A DNA stretch of 64,000 bases from Burkholderia pyrrocinia (GTDB taxonomy: Bacteria; Pseudomonadota; Gammaproteobacteria; Burkholderiales; Burkholderiaceae), in the NCBI RefSeq assembly GCF_018417535.1, contig NZ_CP070977.1, positions 3,038,001 to 3,102,000 of the forward strand. Reading direction: 5' to 3'. The notes beneath the pieces are model-generated. The model was given only the letters and a program-made list of their open reading frames with translations. It was not told where the DNA came from and did not search any database. Position 1 is the stretch's first letter. Every line of letters begins with the position of its first letter. Positions 31,748 through 42,915 of the stretch are shown here, one piece after another. A program made the position numbers and the translations under genes.

Positions 31748-32641
31748 ATGTCCACCGTCGTCACAGCGAAACTGCAGGAGCAGTTCGACGCGGGCCTCGA
31801 AACCCGCGCAGATTTCACCATCGACCAGCCGCTCGAACGCTACGGCCAGGTCGACCATGCGGTGTGGAAGCAGCTCTATGCGCGCCAGTCGGCGCTGCTG
31901 CGCGGACGCGCATGCGACGCGTTCGTCGCGGGGCTCGGCAAGATCGACCTGCCCGCCGACCGCGTGCCGTCGTTCGCCGACGTGAATCGCCAGTTGAAGC
32001 CCGCAACGGGCTGGAAGATCGTCGCGGTGCCGGGCCTCGTGCCCGACCGCGTGTTCTTCGAGCATCTCGCGAACCGGCGTTTTCCGGTCACCTGGTGGAT
32101 GCGCCGTCCCGACCAGCTCGACTACCTGCAGGAACCCGACTGCTTCCACGATCTGTTCGGCCACGTGCCGCTGCTGATCGACCCGGTGTTCGCCGACTAC
32201 ATGCAGGCGTACGGCCGCACCGCGCTCGCCGTGGCCGACGACGAAGCGGCGCTTGCGCGGCTCGCGCGCCTCTATTGGTATACGGTCGAATTCGGGCTGA
32301 TCCGCGACCCGCGCGGCACGAACGGGCTGTCGATCTACGGCGCCGGGATCGTGTCGAGCAAGGGCGAAAGCCTGTACAGCCTCGAAAGCGCGGCGCCGAA
32401 CCGGCTCGGCTTCGACCTCGAACGCGTGATGCGCACGAAGTACCGGATCGACACGTTCCAGAAGACCTACTTCGTGATCGACGATTTCGCGCAACTGTTC
32501 GCGCTCGCCGACGTCGACGGCCGCGCGCTGGCCGACCGGCTCGCGGCGCTGCCCGAATTCGCGGCCGGCGCGGTGCTCGATACCGACCGCGTGCTGCATC
32601 ACGGCACGGGCGAAGGCTGGCCCGACGACGCCGACGCGTGA
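31748..32641 (+). CDS. phhA: Phenylalanine 4-monooxygenase
   Basis: This iron- and tetrahydropterin-dependent enzyme converts phenylalanine to tyrosine. The 297-residue form starting [14 protein letters not shown] matches the short bacterial family without the regulatory ACT domain. The iron ligands are His134 and His139 in [14 protein letters not shown] and Glu181 in YWYTVEFGL. The pterin-loop sequence [14 protein letters not shown] is intact. phhB follows 136 bases downstream. An in-frame start 11 codons earlier exists. Confidence 0.96.
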   Translation: MSTVVTAKLQEQFDAGLETRADFTIDQPLERYGQVDHAVWKQLYARQSALLRGRACDAFVAGLGKIDLPADRVPSFADVNRQLKPATGWKIVAVPGLVPDRVFFEHLANRRFPVTWWMRRPDQLDYLQEPDCFHDLFGHVPLLIDPVFADYMQAYGRTALAVADDEAALARLARLYWYTVEFGLIRDPRGTNGLSIYGAGIVSSKGESLYSLESAAPNRLGFDLERVMRTKYRIDTFQKTYFVIDDFAQLFALADVDGRALADRLAALPEFAAGAVLDTDRVLHHGTGEGWPDDADA

Positions 32642-32777
32642 TGCGCAGGGGCCGGATCGCCGCCCCCGGATGGCCGTCCCCGGATGCCCGTCGCACAACT
32701 ATGAAACAATGACCGGTGCCGGCCGCACCGCGCGGCGCAACCGCGCGCGGGCGCCGTTACCGAACGAGAGGTGCAAG

Positions 32778-33086
32778 ATGATCCACAAGCTCACATCAGA
32801 AGAACGCAAGACCCGACTCGAAGGCCTGCCGCTCTGGACAGCCGTGCCGGGCCGCGATGCAATCCAGCGCAGCCTGCGCTTCGCCGATTTCAACGAAGCG
32901 TTCGGCTTCATGACGCGCGTCGCGATCAAGGCGCAGGAAATGAACCACCATCCGGAATGGTTCAACGTATACAACCGCGTCGACGTCACGCTGTCGACCC
33001 ACGACGCCGACGGCCTGACCGAACGCGACATCGAACTCGCGCTGTTCGTCGACCGCGCCGGCGCGCACGCGAAACCGGCCGCCTGA
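32778..33086 (+). CDS. phhB: Pterin-4a-carbinolamine dehydratase
   Basis: This 102-residue enzyme dehydrates the 4a-hydroxypterin made by PhhA so that the cofactor can be recycled. The family motif [17 protein letters not shown] contains the catalytic histidine pair. GAGAGGTG precedes the ATG, which was preferred to a much longer in-frame extension through the phhA-phhB spacer. A terminator follows directly. Confidence 0.95.
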   Translation: MIHKLTSEERKTRLEGLPLWTAVPGRDAIQRSLRFADFNEAFGFMTRVAIKAQEMNHHPEWFNVYNRVDVTLSTHDADGLTERDIELALFVDRAGAHAKPAA

Positions 33087-33099
33087 GGCCTTCCTCTAC

Positions 33100-33125
33100 C
33101 GCCGCGCATCTTTCGATGCGCGGCG
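33100..33125 (+). terminator. Terminator of phhA-phhB
   Basis: CGCCGCGCATC pairs perfectly with GATGCGCGGCG around the loop TTTC, 13 bases after the phhB stop. The following CGTCAACTTTTCATTTC is only a moderate U tract. Confidence 0.65.
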
Positions 33126-33178
33126 CGTCAACTTTTCATTTCGATGAACGTTTTCTAGGATGTAGTCAGCGAAAGCCT

Positions 33179-33409
33179 TCAGCTTTCCAAGCCATCCTTA
33201 AGGCGCACGTAAGTCTCGTAGGCTTTCCGTGCCTTGGGGTCCAAACCTTCCAGTTGCAGCGCGCTTTCGCGCTGTACAATCAGCAGCGCATACGGCTTGG
33301 AGAGCGCGCTGGCCTCTTCGCAGAGTTTGAGTTCGTCGCCGCTCGATGGCGAGCGGGCGCGCCAGAAATTGATCGCGGCTTCGAGGTCGTTGATCGAAAT
33401 ATCGGACAT
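33179..33409 (-). CDS. Small conserved protein, DUF3717-like
   Basis: This 76-residue soluble protein starts MSDISINDLEAAINFWRARSP. It is rich in Glu, Lys and Ala and predicted largely helical, without signal peptide or membrane segment. The N-terminal DLEAAINFWR pattern is what I recognise as the DUF3717 family of Burkholderiales. It is convergent with phhB and divergent from the response regulator gene. Function unknown. Confidence 0.75.
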   Translation of the reverse strand: MSDISINDLEAAINFWRARSPSSGDELKLCEEASALSKPYALLIVQRESALQLEGLDPKARKAYETYVRLKDGLES

Positions 33410-33531
33410 GTTTGGATTTAATCGTTCGCTGGCCGCCATGCTTGATGTCACGCGATGCGGCGCCCCTGTGGAAACGGCTTCGTGCTGTCCGCGTGCCTGA
33501 ACCGCCAACCCATTGTACTTGAGCGAACTTC

Positions 33532-34224
33532 ATGCGACTCCTTCTGATCGAAGACGACCGCCCCATCGCACGCGGTATCCAGAGCAGCCTCGAGCAGGCT
33601 GGCTTCACCGTCGACATGGTGCATGACGGCATTTTTGCCGAACAGGCGCTGGCACAAAACCGCCACGAACTCGTGATCCTCGACCTCGGCCTGCCGGGCA
33701 TCGACGGGATGACGCTGCTCACGCGTTTCCGCCAGACCAACCGCCACACGCCCGTCATCGTGCTGACCGCACGCGACGAGCTGAACGACCGGATCCAGGG
33801 CCTGAACTCGGGCGCCGACGACTACATGCTCAAGCCGTTCGAGCCGGCCGAGCTCGAAGCGCGCATCCGCGCAGTGATGCGCCGCAGCGGCCCGCACAGC
33901 GACATGCCGCGTCCGGAAGTGTCGCTCGGCGGCGTCCGCCTGTCGGGCGTCGATCGCCGCATCTTCAACGACGACAAGCCGCTCGAACTGTCGCCGCGCG
34001 AGTTCGCGGTGCTCGAGATGCTGCTGCTGCGTCACGGCCGCGTCGTCAGCAAGGCCCAGTTGCAGGACCACCTCACGCACTTCGGCGGCGATCTCGGCGA
34101 CACCGCGATCGAAGTCTATGTGCACCGCGTGCGCAAGAAACTCGAGCAGTGCCGTGTCGAAATCGTCACCGTGCGCGGTTTCGGCTACCTGCTGCAGGAA
34201 ATCCGCCAGACCGCGAGCGTCTGA
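33532..34224 (+). CDS. OmpR-family response regulator
   Basis: This is a 230-residue two-component regulator. The receiver domain (1-115) has the acidic pocket ED8D9, phospho-acceptor Asp51 in VILDLGLPG and the conserved Lys in MLKPF. The C-terminal winged helix is of OmpR/PhoB type (LSPREFAVLEMLLL and VRGFGYLL). The gene is followed by its kinase 116 bases downstream. It resembles the QseB/TctD/PmrA group; the signal is not known. Confidence 0.93.
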   Translation: MRLLLIEDDRPIARGIQSSLEQAGFTVDMVHDGIFAEQALAQNRHELVILDLGLPGIDGMTLLTRFRQTNRHTPVIVLTARDELNDRIQGLNSGADDYMLKPFEPAELEARIRAVMRRSGPHSDMPRPEVSLGGVRLSGVDRRIFNDDKPLELSPREFAVLEMLLLRHGRVVSKAQLQDHLTHFGGDLGDTAIEVYVHRVRKKLEQCRVEIVTVRGFGYLLQEIRQTASV

Positions 34225-34340
34225 GCGGCGCCGTGCCGGCCGGCCGCGTGCCGCCGGCGTATGCGCCCTGCTCCGCGTCGTCGCCCGGCGCACGACCGCG
34301 CCGCTCCCCGTGAGCGGCGCTTATCCATTTGCCCGTCGAA

Positions 34341-35825
34341 ATGTCTCCTGATCCGGCTGTGACCACCAGCCTGCGCCGCTCGCTGCTCCGGCGCCTCGCC
34401 GCACCGCTGTCGATGCTCGCGCTGATGAGCGGCCTGATCGCCTACTGGCTCGCGTGGCAATACACGCAGCACGTGATCGACCGCTCGCTCGCCGATCTCG
34501 CAACCGCCATCTCGAAACAGATCCAGATCGCCGGCCCCGACGCGCCGTTCACGGTGCCGCCGCTCGCGCAGGCGATGTTCTCCGATCCCGCGGAAGCGCT
34601 GATCTACCGGATCAGCGACGGCGAACAGGAGCTCGCCGGCGATCCGAAGCTGCCGCTGCAGGGCATCAACGTGCGCCGCATGCATCACGCCTACGTGTTC
34701 GAGGCCGAGTACGACAACCGTGCGGTGCGGGTCGCGCAGGTGCGCGTCGACGACGTCGAAGGCGGCAAGCCGATGGTCGTCGAGGTTGCGCAGCCGGTGC
34801 GGCACCGCTACCGGATCGCGGCCGAATTCCTCGTCGCGATCATGATGCCGCTGCTGCTGCTGCTGCTCGCGGGCTGGGGCATCGTGTGGCGCGTGGTGAA
34901 CCAGCAGCTCGGCCCGCTCACGCATCTCGCCGATTCGCTGAACCGGCAGACCCACACGTCGCTGGAACCGGTGGACGAAACCGAGGTACCGTTGGAGATC
35001 CGGCCGCTGACGAGCGCGATGAACGCGCTGCTCGGCCGCCTGAAGACCGCGCTCGACGCGCAGCGCAAGTTCATCGCCGATGCCGCGCACCAGTTGCGCA
35101 CGCCGCTCACGGCCGTGAAGCTGCACGCGGAGCAGGCAGCCGTCGCGCGCGACCCGCACCAGACCTTCGCCGCGGTGCGCGAACTGCGCGCGGCCGCCGA
35201 CCGCGCGGTGCGGCTGTCGAACCAGTTGCTGTCGCTCGCCCGCGCGGAACCGGGCGAGCAGGCCGCTCGGTTCGTCGACGTCGACCTTGCGGCGATGGCG
35301 TTCGAGACGGGCGCCGAATGGGTGCCGCGCGCGCTCGCGTCGCATGTCGACCTCGGCTTCCAGCGCAGCGACGACCCCGGCGACGACGAGAAGCTGATGG
35401 TCCGCGGCAACCCCGTGCTGCTGCGCGAGGTGATCGCGAACCTGCTCGACAATGCGCTGAAATACGTGCCGCTCGCGCGGCCGGACGGCGCGCGGATCAC
35501 GGTGAACGTCGCGCGCAGTGCGCTCGAAGATGGCCTGCCGGCCGCCGAGATCGTCGTCGAGGACAACGGCCCGGGCGTCCCGGCGAACCAGCAGGCCGAC
35601 CTGTTCAAGCGCTTCTTCCGCGGCGACGCGCAGAGCGGCAACGGTGTCGAGACGGGCGCCGGGCTCGGGCTCGCGATCGTGCACGACATCATCGCGATGC
35701 ATGGCGGCACCGTGTCGTACGAGGATGCGCCGGAAGGCGGCTCGCGCTTCGTGGTGCGGGTACCGCTCGCGCAGCGCACGGAAAAGCCCGCCAGCGAAAC
35801 GCCGGCCGCCGCGTCGGCGCATTGA
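34341..35825 (+). CDS. Sensor histidine kinase
   Basis: This is a 494-residue membrane kinase. Two membrane helices (about 22-43 and 163-185) bracket a periplasmic domain of the 2CSK_N type. Then come a HAMP-like segment, the phospho-acceptor His250 in FIADAAHQLRTPLTAVKLH, the N box in EVIANLLDNALKY, and G boxes VEDNGPGVP and GAGLGLAIVHDI. A TTG start 4 codons upstream (34329) is an alternative. It is the partner of the preceding regulator. Confidence 0.92.
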   Translation: MSPDPAVTTSLRRSLLRRLAAPLSMLALMSGLIAYWLAWQYTQHVIDRSLADLATAISKQIQIAGPDAPFTVPPLAQAMFSDPAEALIYRISDGEQELAGDPKLPLQGINVRRMHHAYVFEAEYDNRAVRVAQVRVDDVEGGKPMVVEVAQPVRHRYRIAAEFLVAIMMPLLLLLLAGWGIVWRVVNQQLGPLTHLADSLNRQTHTSLEPVDETEVPLEIRPLTSAMNALLGRLKTALDAQRKFIADAAHQLRTPLTAVKLHAEQAAVARDPHQTFAAVRELRAAADRAVRLSNQLLSLARAEPGEQAARFVDVDLAAMAFETGAEWVPRALASHVDLGFQRSDDPGDDEKLMVRGNPVLLREVIANLLDNALKYVPLARPDGARITVNVARSALEDGLPAAEIVVEDNGPGVPANQQADLFKRFFRGDAQSGNGVETGAGLGLAIVHDIIAMHGGTVSYEDAPEGGSRFVVRVPLAQRTEKPASETPAAASAH

Positions 35826-35922
35826 GCGATTCCCCGGGCGAATTCGCGTCGGGTGACCGTTGACCGGGCCGCCCGGCGGACAAGGAAACGGAAAGGACTG
35901 CCGCGCAACGCGGCAGCCGTAT

Positions 35923-35952
35923 GCGGCAGCGGCAGCGGCAGCGGCAGCGGCA
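35923..35952. repeat. Hexanucleotide microsatellite, five GCGGCA units
   Basis: Five perfect tandem GCGGCA copies sit between the convergent kinase and SET genes. A short hairpin, CTGCCGCG-CAA-CGCGGCAG (35898-35916), lies next to it and may be a weak terminator for the SET gene on the minus strand. The array is non-coding here. Confidence 0.75.
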
Positions 35953-35976
35953 GCGCACGATGCGCCGCCGCCGGCG

Positions 35977-36507
35977 TCACTTCTTGTTTTTCTTGTCCTT
36001 CGCCCTGGACTCGGACTTGCCGTCCTTCTTGTCCTTCTTCTTTTTCTTCTTCTCGCCGTCGTCCGACGTTGCGAGCAGCGTGCCGCGGCACGAAGCCGCG
36101 CCGCAATGGCATGCGTATTCGCGCTTGAGCGTCTTCGTCAGCTTCGCGTCGATCACGAGGCCGTAGTCGTAGAACAGCTCCTCTTCCGGCCCGATGTCGC
36201 GCAGTGCGTGGATGTACACGCGGCCTTTGACTTCCTCGGCTTCGCAGTTCGGCGCGCACGAATGGTTGATCCAGCGCGCGCTGTTGCCGTCGATCTTGCC
36301 GTCGATCACGCCACCTTCGTCCAGTGCGAAGTAGAACGTATGGTTCGGCTCGCTCGGATCGTGCGGATGGCGGCGCAGCGCTTCCTTCCACGAAATTCGC
36401 TCGCCCTTGTATTCCACTACGCGTTCGCCGGCCTTGATCGGCGCCACCGCGAACACGCCCTTGCCGTGTACTCCCGAGCGGCGCACCGCGATCCTGCGTG
36501 AACTCAT
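35977..36507 (-). CDS. SET-domain protein lysine methyltransferase with a lysine-rich tail
   Basis: This 176-residue protein starts MSSRRIAVRRSGVHGKGVFA. The SET core is complete: GVHGKGVFA near 10-18 (SAM contact), the pseudoknot WINHSCAPNCEAE, the active-site tyrosine in ELFYDYGL, and a post-SET zinc motif C-H-C-x4-C (YACHCGAASC). The last 30 residues are mostly Lys, Asp and Ser with a run of six Lys. SET enzymes methylate protein lysines; the substrate is unknown. No secretion signal is visible. Confidence 0.9.
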   Translation of the reverse strand: MSSRRIAVRRSGVHGKGVFAVAPIKAGERVVEYKGERISWKEALRRHPHDPSEPNHTFYFALDEGGVIDGKIDGNSARWINHSCAPNCEAEEVKGRVYIHALRDIGPEEELFYDYGLVIDAKLTKTLKREYACHCGAASCRGTLLATSDDGEKKKKKKDKKDGKSESRAKDKKNKK

Positions 36508-36576
36508 CGAACGAATCCTTGTGAAGACGAATGAATGGAAGACGGCCGCGATCGCGACCTGGCGTCGCGCCAAACG

Positions 36577-36602
36577 AAAACGCGGCACCGGTTGGTGCCG
36601 CG
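36577..36602 (-). terminator. Terminator of the old yellow enzyme gene
   Basis: CGCGGCACC pairs with GGTGCCGCG (36581-36589 and 36594-36602) around a 4-base loop. On the minus strand it is followed by TTTTCGTTTGG. It lies about 85 bases past the stop codon. An additional 18-bp perfect palindrome (36662-36679) lies between. Confidence 0.7.
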
Positions 36603-36686
36603 TCGGGGCATGCGGCGAATCACCCGCATCCTACACGTTCGATATTGCTTCGTTCAACATCGCGCGCAATATTGCGCGCTTGACGC

Positions 36687-37799
36687 TCAACGCTGGCCGA
36701 ACGCGATGTCGCCGAACAACGCCTTGTGCTCGCGCGGCTGCGAGCGCCAGTACTGAGGCGGCGCCGTCACTTGCGCGCCGAGTTCGGCGGCCGCGTGCCA
36801 CGGCCAGCGCGGGTCGTAAAGCATCGCGCGCGCCATCGCGACGAAATCGGCATCGCCGGCCTCGATGAGCCGGTTCGCATGCGCGGGCTCGTTGATCAGG
36901 CCGACCGCCATCGTCGGCATGCCGACCGCGCGCTTCACGGCCTGCGCGAACGGCACCTGGTAGCCGGGCGACAGTGGAATCTTCTGCAGCGGCGACACGC
37001 CGCCGGACGACACGTCGATCCAGTCGCAGCCACGGCGCTTCAGTTCGTGCGCGAATGCGATCGTGTCGTCAAGCTCCCAGCCGCCTTCGACCCAGTCGGT
37101 CGCGGACACGCGCACGCCGACCGGCCGGTCCTCCGGAAACGCCGCGCGCACGATCTCGAAGATCTCGAGCGGAAAACGCATCCGGTTCTCCCGCGAGCCG
37201 CCGTATTCGTCGGTGCGCCGGTTCGCGAGCGGCGACAGGAACTGGTGCAGCAGGTAGCCGTGCGCCGCGTGCACTTCGATCGCGTCGATGCCGAGCCGCG
37301 CGGCCCGCTTCGCGGCAGCCGCGAACGCGTCGCGGATCCGGTTCAGGCCCGCGGCGTCGAGCGCGAGCGGCGGGGTCTCGCCTTCCTTGTGCGGCACGGC
37401 CGACGGCCCATGCGGCAGCCAGCCGCCGTCGGCGACCGACACGAGCTGGCCGCCCTGCCAGGGCACGGCGCTCGACGCCTTGCGTCCCGCATGCGACAAC
37501 TGCATCGCGACGGGGACCGGCGAATGCTTGCGGATCGCGGCCAGTACGGGCTTCAGCGCCGCTTCGGTCACGTCGTCCCAGAGGCCGAGGTCGCCATGCG
37601 TGATGCGCCCTTCGGGTTCCACGGCGGTCGCCTCGATGCAGAGCAGGCCCGCGCCCGACAGCGCGAGATGGCCGAGGTGAATCATGTGCCAGTCGGTCGC
37701 TTCCCCGCGTTCGGCCGAGTACTGGCACATCGGGGAGATCACGATCCGGTTCGGAAGGGTCACGCCGCGCAGCGTGAACGGGGAAAACAGCGCAGTCAT
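36687..37799 (-). CDS. NADH:flavin oxidoreductase, old yellow enzyme of YqjM type
   Basis: This 370-residue FMN enzyme reduces activated alkenes with NAD(P)H. The start MTALFSPFTLRGVTLPNR is chosen because the 47 codons upstream are not family-like. The pair Cys25 and Tyr27 in SPMCQYSA is diagnostic of the YqjM subgroup. The active-site motif HAAHGYLLHQFLSPLANRRTD and FMN-binding GGVSPLQKIP are present. It forms a single-gene unit with its own terminator. The physiological substrate is unknown. Confidence 0.92.
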   Translation of the reverse strand: MTALFSPFTLRGVTLPNRIVISPMCQYSAERGEATDWHMIHLGHLALSGAGLLCIEATAVEPEGRITHGDLGLWDDVTEAALKPVLAAIRKHSPVPVAMQLSHAGRKASSAVPWQGGQLVSVADGGWLPHGPSAVPHKEGETPPLALDAAGLNRIRDAFAAAAKRAARLGIDAIEVHAAHGYLLHQFLSPLANRRTDEYGGSRENRMRFPLEIFEIVRAAFPEDRPVGVRVSATDWVEGGWELDDTIAFAHELKRRGCDWIDVSSGGVSPLQKIPLSPGYQVPFAQAVKRAVGMPTMAVGLINEPAHANRLIEAGDADFVAMARAMLYDPRWPWHAAAELGAQVTAPPQYWRSQPREHKALFGDIAFGQR

Positions 37800-38012
37800 G
37801 GAGGCCGCTCGCCTGGAAAGGGAAAGAGCGGACGAGCGTAGCACGCAGGCTTGAAGCGTGCAGACGGCACGATCGGCAGTAAGCGGATGGTCAGGTACGG
37901 CCGGCAACCTGTTGCCGGCGCGGCGGGAAACGCATCGCATGCAACGATGCGCCGGCCCGCAACGGATACAGGCCGGGCCAAAAATTCGCGGCGAACGGCG
38001 CCGCCGCCGGCG

Positions 38013-38723
38013 TCAGAGCCCGACGCTGCCGAGCCACTCCGCGAACATGCGCCGCGCGGCCGTCTCGAGCGCGGGGCCGTGCTGCGCGGTATCGGCACGC
38101 AACTGGCGCGCGTCGATGCCGGGCGTCGACGCGATTTCGCCCGCGTTCCCGATCAGCCAGGGTTCGAAGCGGTCGGTGCGGATTTCCGGATGGCATTGCA
38201 GCGCCAGCACGTGCTGCCCCCACGCGAATGCCTGGTGGCGGCAGGCCGGCGTCGACGCGAGATGGATCGCGCCGCCCGGCAGGTCGAACGTATCGCCATG
38301 CCAATGCAGCATCGACGTCGCTGTGCCATCGAGATGGCGCAGCGGCGACGCGCGCCCGGCATCGGTGAGCGTCAGCGGCGCCCAGCCGAGTTCGTGCTGC
38401 GCAGCCGGATAGACGCGCGCGCCGAGCGCCCGGGCGATGAACTGCGCGCCGAGGCAGATGCCGAGGATCGGCAGCCCCGCGTCGATGCGCTGGCGCACGA
38501 GCGCGGCGAGCGGCGCGATCGTCGGATACTGCGCGTCGTCGTACACGCTGAGCGGCCCGCCGAGCACGACGAACAGCGCCGGCTCGAGCACGTCGAGCAC
38601 CTCGATCCGCGACGACCCGACGTCGACGTAGCGCACCCGCCGGCCCCGTTCGCCGAGCACCTGCTCGAAGCTCCCGAGATCCTCGAAATGCACGTGGCGG
38701 ATCGCCACGACTTCAGCGTTCAT
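38013..38723 (-). CDS. Class I glutamine amidotransferase domain protein
   Basis: This is a 236-residue stand-alone GATase. The nucleophile Cys90 is in LGICLGAQFIARALG and the catalytic His/Glu pair is in ALQCHPEIRTD. It resembles the GuaA glutaminase half without a synthetase domain. The second of two adjacent ATGs is preferred because of GGAGG at 6 bases. The MarR gene ends 28 bases upstream, so the two are probably cotranscribed. Possible roles include gamma-glutamyl hydrolysis; no partner synthetase is adjacent. Confidence 0.88.
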   Translation of the reverse strand: MNAEVVAIRHVHFEDLGSFEQVLGERGRRVRYVDVGSSRIEVLDVLEPALFVVLGGPLSVYDDAQYPTIAPLAALVRQRIDAGLPILGICLGAQFIARALGARVYPAAQHELGWAPLTLTDAGRASPLRHLDGTATSMLHWHGDTFDLPGGAIHLASTPACRHQAFAWGQHVLALQCHPEIRTDRFEPWLIGNAGEIASTPGIDARQLRADTAQHGPALETAARRMFAEWLGSVGL

Positions 38724-38751
38724 CATCGGCCTCCCGGTCGATCGACGGACG

Positions 38752-39390
38752 TCAGCCTGCGAAAATCTTCCAGGTCTTCTTCTGCGTCGCCGCGTCGGCT
38801 TCTTCCTGCACCGAGCAGTCGAGACGCAGGTCGCTGTCGGACATCGAGATGTCGAGCGCCGCGCAGTAATGCACGGTCTTCTTCGACAGCTTGCCCGGCT
38901 GGAAGTGGGCGCACGTCACGCACATGCGCTGCGGCGGCGTCGCACCGGCCACCTGCAGTTCGCGCAGCGTCTTCAGCAGCGCGCGATACAGTGCACCCTG
39001 CTCGTCCGCGCCGAGCTTGCCGACCGCTTTCGTCAGGAATTCAGGCCATTGCAGCGCCTTCTTCGCGGCCGTGCGGCCACGGGCCGACAGGCGCACGGCC
39101 AGCGCGCGGCCGTCGTCCAGCGCCCGGCGCTTCTCGACCAGCCCCTTCGTCTCGAGCGTGCTGACCGCGTCGCTCGTGGTCGCCGCGGTGAGCTGCGTCT
39201 CGCGCGCGATCTCGCCGAGCCGCATCGGGCCCTTGCGCTGCAGCAGCAGCACGAGGATCTCGCCCTGCGTCGGCGTGAGGCCCGCGCCTTCCGCCCAATC
39301 CCATGCCTGGCTTCGCATGGCCGTACTCAACCGCAGCAGGCTGTGGGTGACACGTCCCGAAGCCTGGTTCCCGTAAACGCCTTCGCTCAT
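38752..39390 (-). CDS. MarR-family regulator with a four-cysteine C-terminal extension
   Basis: This is a 212-residue winged-helix regulator. The DNA-binding part is RLGEIARETQLTAATTSDAVSTLETKGLVEKRR with the DDGRALAVRLS wing. A C-terminal extension beyond the usual fold carries Cys157, Cys160, Cys176 and Cys192 (CVTCAHF, HYCAAL, LDCSV), spaced as if to bind a metal or Fe-S centre. It is the upstream partner of the amidotransferase gene. The gap above it contains DnaA-box sequences. Confidence 0.88.
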   Translation of the reverse strand: MSEGVYGNQASGRVTHSLLRLSTAMRSQAWDWAEGAGLTPTQGEILVLLLQRKGPMRLGEIARETQLTAATTSDAVSTLETKGLVEKRRALDDGRALAVRLSARGRTAAKKALQWPEFLTKAVGKLGADEQGALYRALLKTLRELQVAGATPPQRMCVTCAHFQPGKLSKKTVHYCAALDISMSDSDLRLDCSVQEEADAATQKKTWKIFAG

Positions 39391-39604
39391 AGTCTTTTCG
39401 CTTTGCCGCCGCCCGGATTACCGAGCGGCCGTAGTGTGGAGATCGAATGTCCATCTCAAAACAGACGCACTCTTGCGAGTGCATCAGCACGGCCGTCGCG
39501 AGGCACACGCGGCGGTCGCGTTCGCGGCGACCGGTGAGACACGCGTCGTTCCGGTGTCCGCAAAGCCGACATTCTAAGCGAGAGCGGAAAATCGCACAGC
39601 TAAG

Positions 39605-39797
39605 TTATCCCCTGCATTCTGTGGAAAATCGCTGGATAACCGAAATTTTTCGTAGTGCATGCAATGCCGCGCGCCTGCGGAACGGGGCGCGCCAACATTT
39701 TCCTGTTCGGATCGACCATCGGGTCGATGGCAATGATCCACCGGGTTATCCCACCCGCAGATCGTTGACTTTGCAGCAGAATATCGGGTTATCCACA
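39605..39797. other. DnaA-box cluster in the gap upstream of the MarR gene
   Basis: This lies in the 507-base gene-free stretch 39391-39897. A perfect DnaA box TTATCCACA lies at 39789-39797. TGTGGAAAA (39620-39628) has one mismatch. TTATCCCCT (39605-39613) and GCTGGATAA (39631-39639) have two. The region is distinctly richer in A+T than its surroundings. It may belong to the replication origin complex whose main part is at 42.2-42.9 kb. Confidence 0.5.
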
Positions 39798-39897
39798 GAT
39801 TTTCGGGGCGACTGGCAACGATTTCGGCACGAAATGGCGCCGACCGTCGTTCAGCGAATCGCGACACGGTCGAGCCTGCAATCTGCAAAACATTTTT

Positions 39898-42915
<3,018 letters not shown>

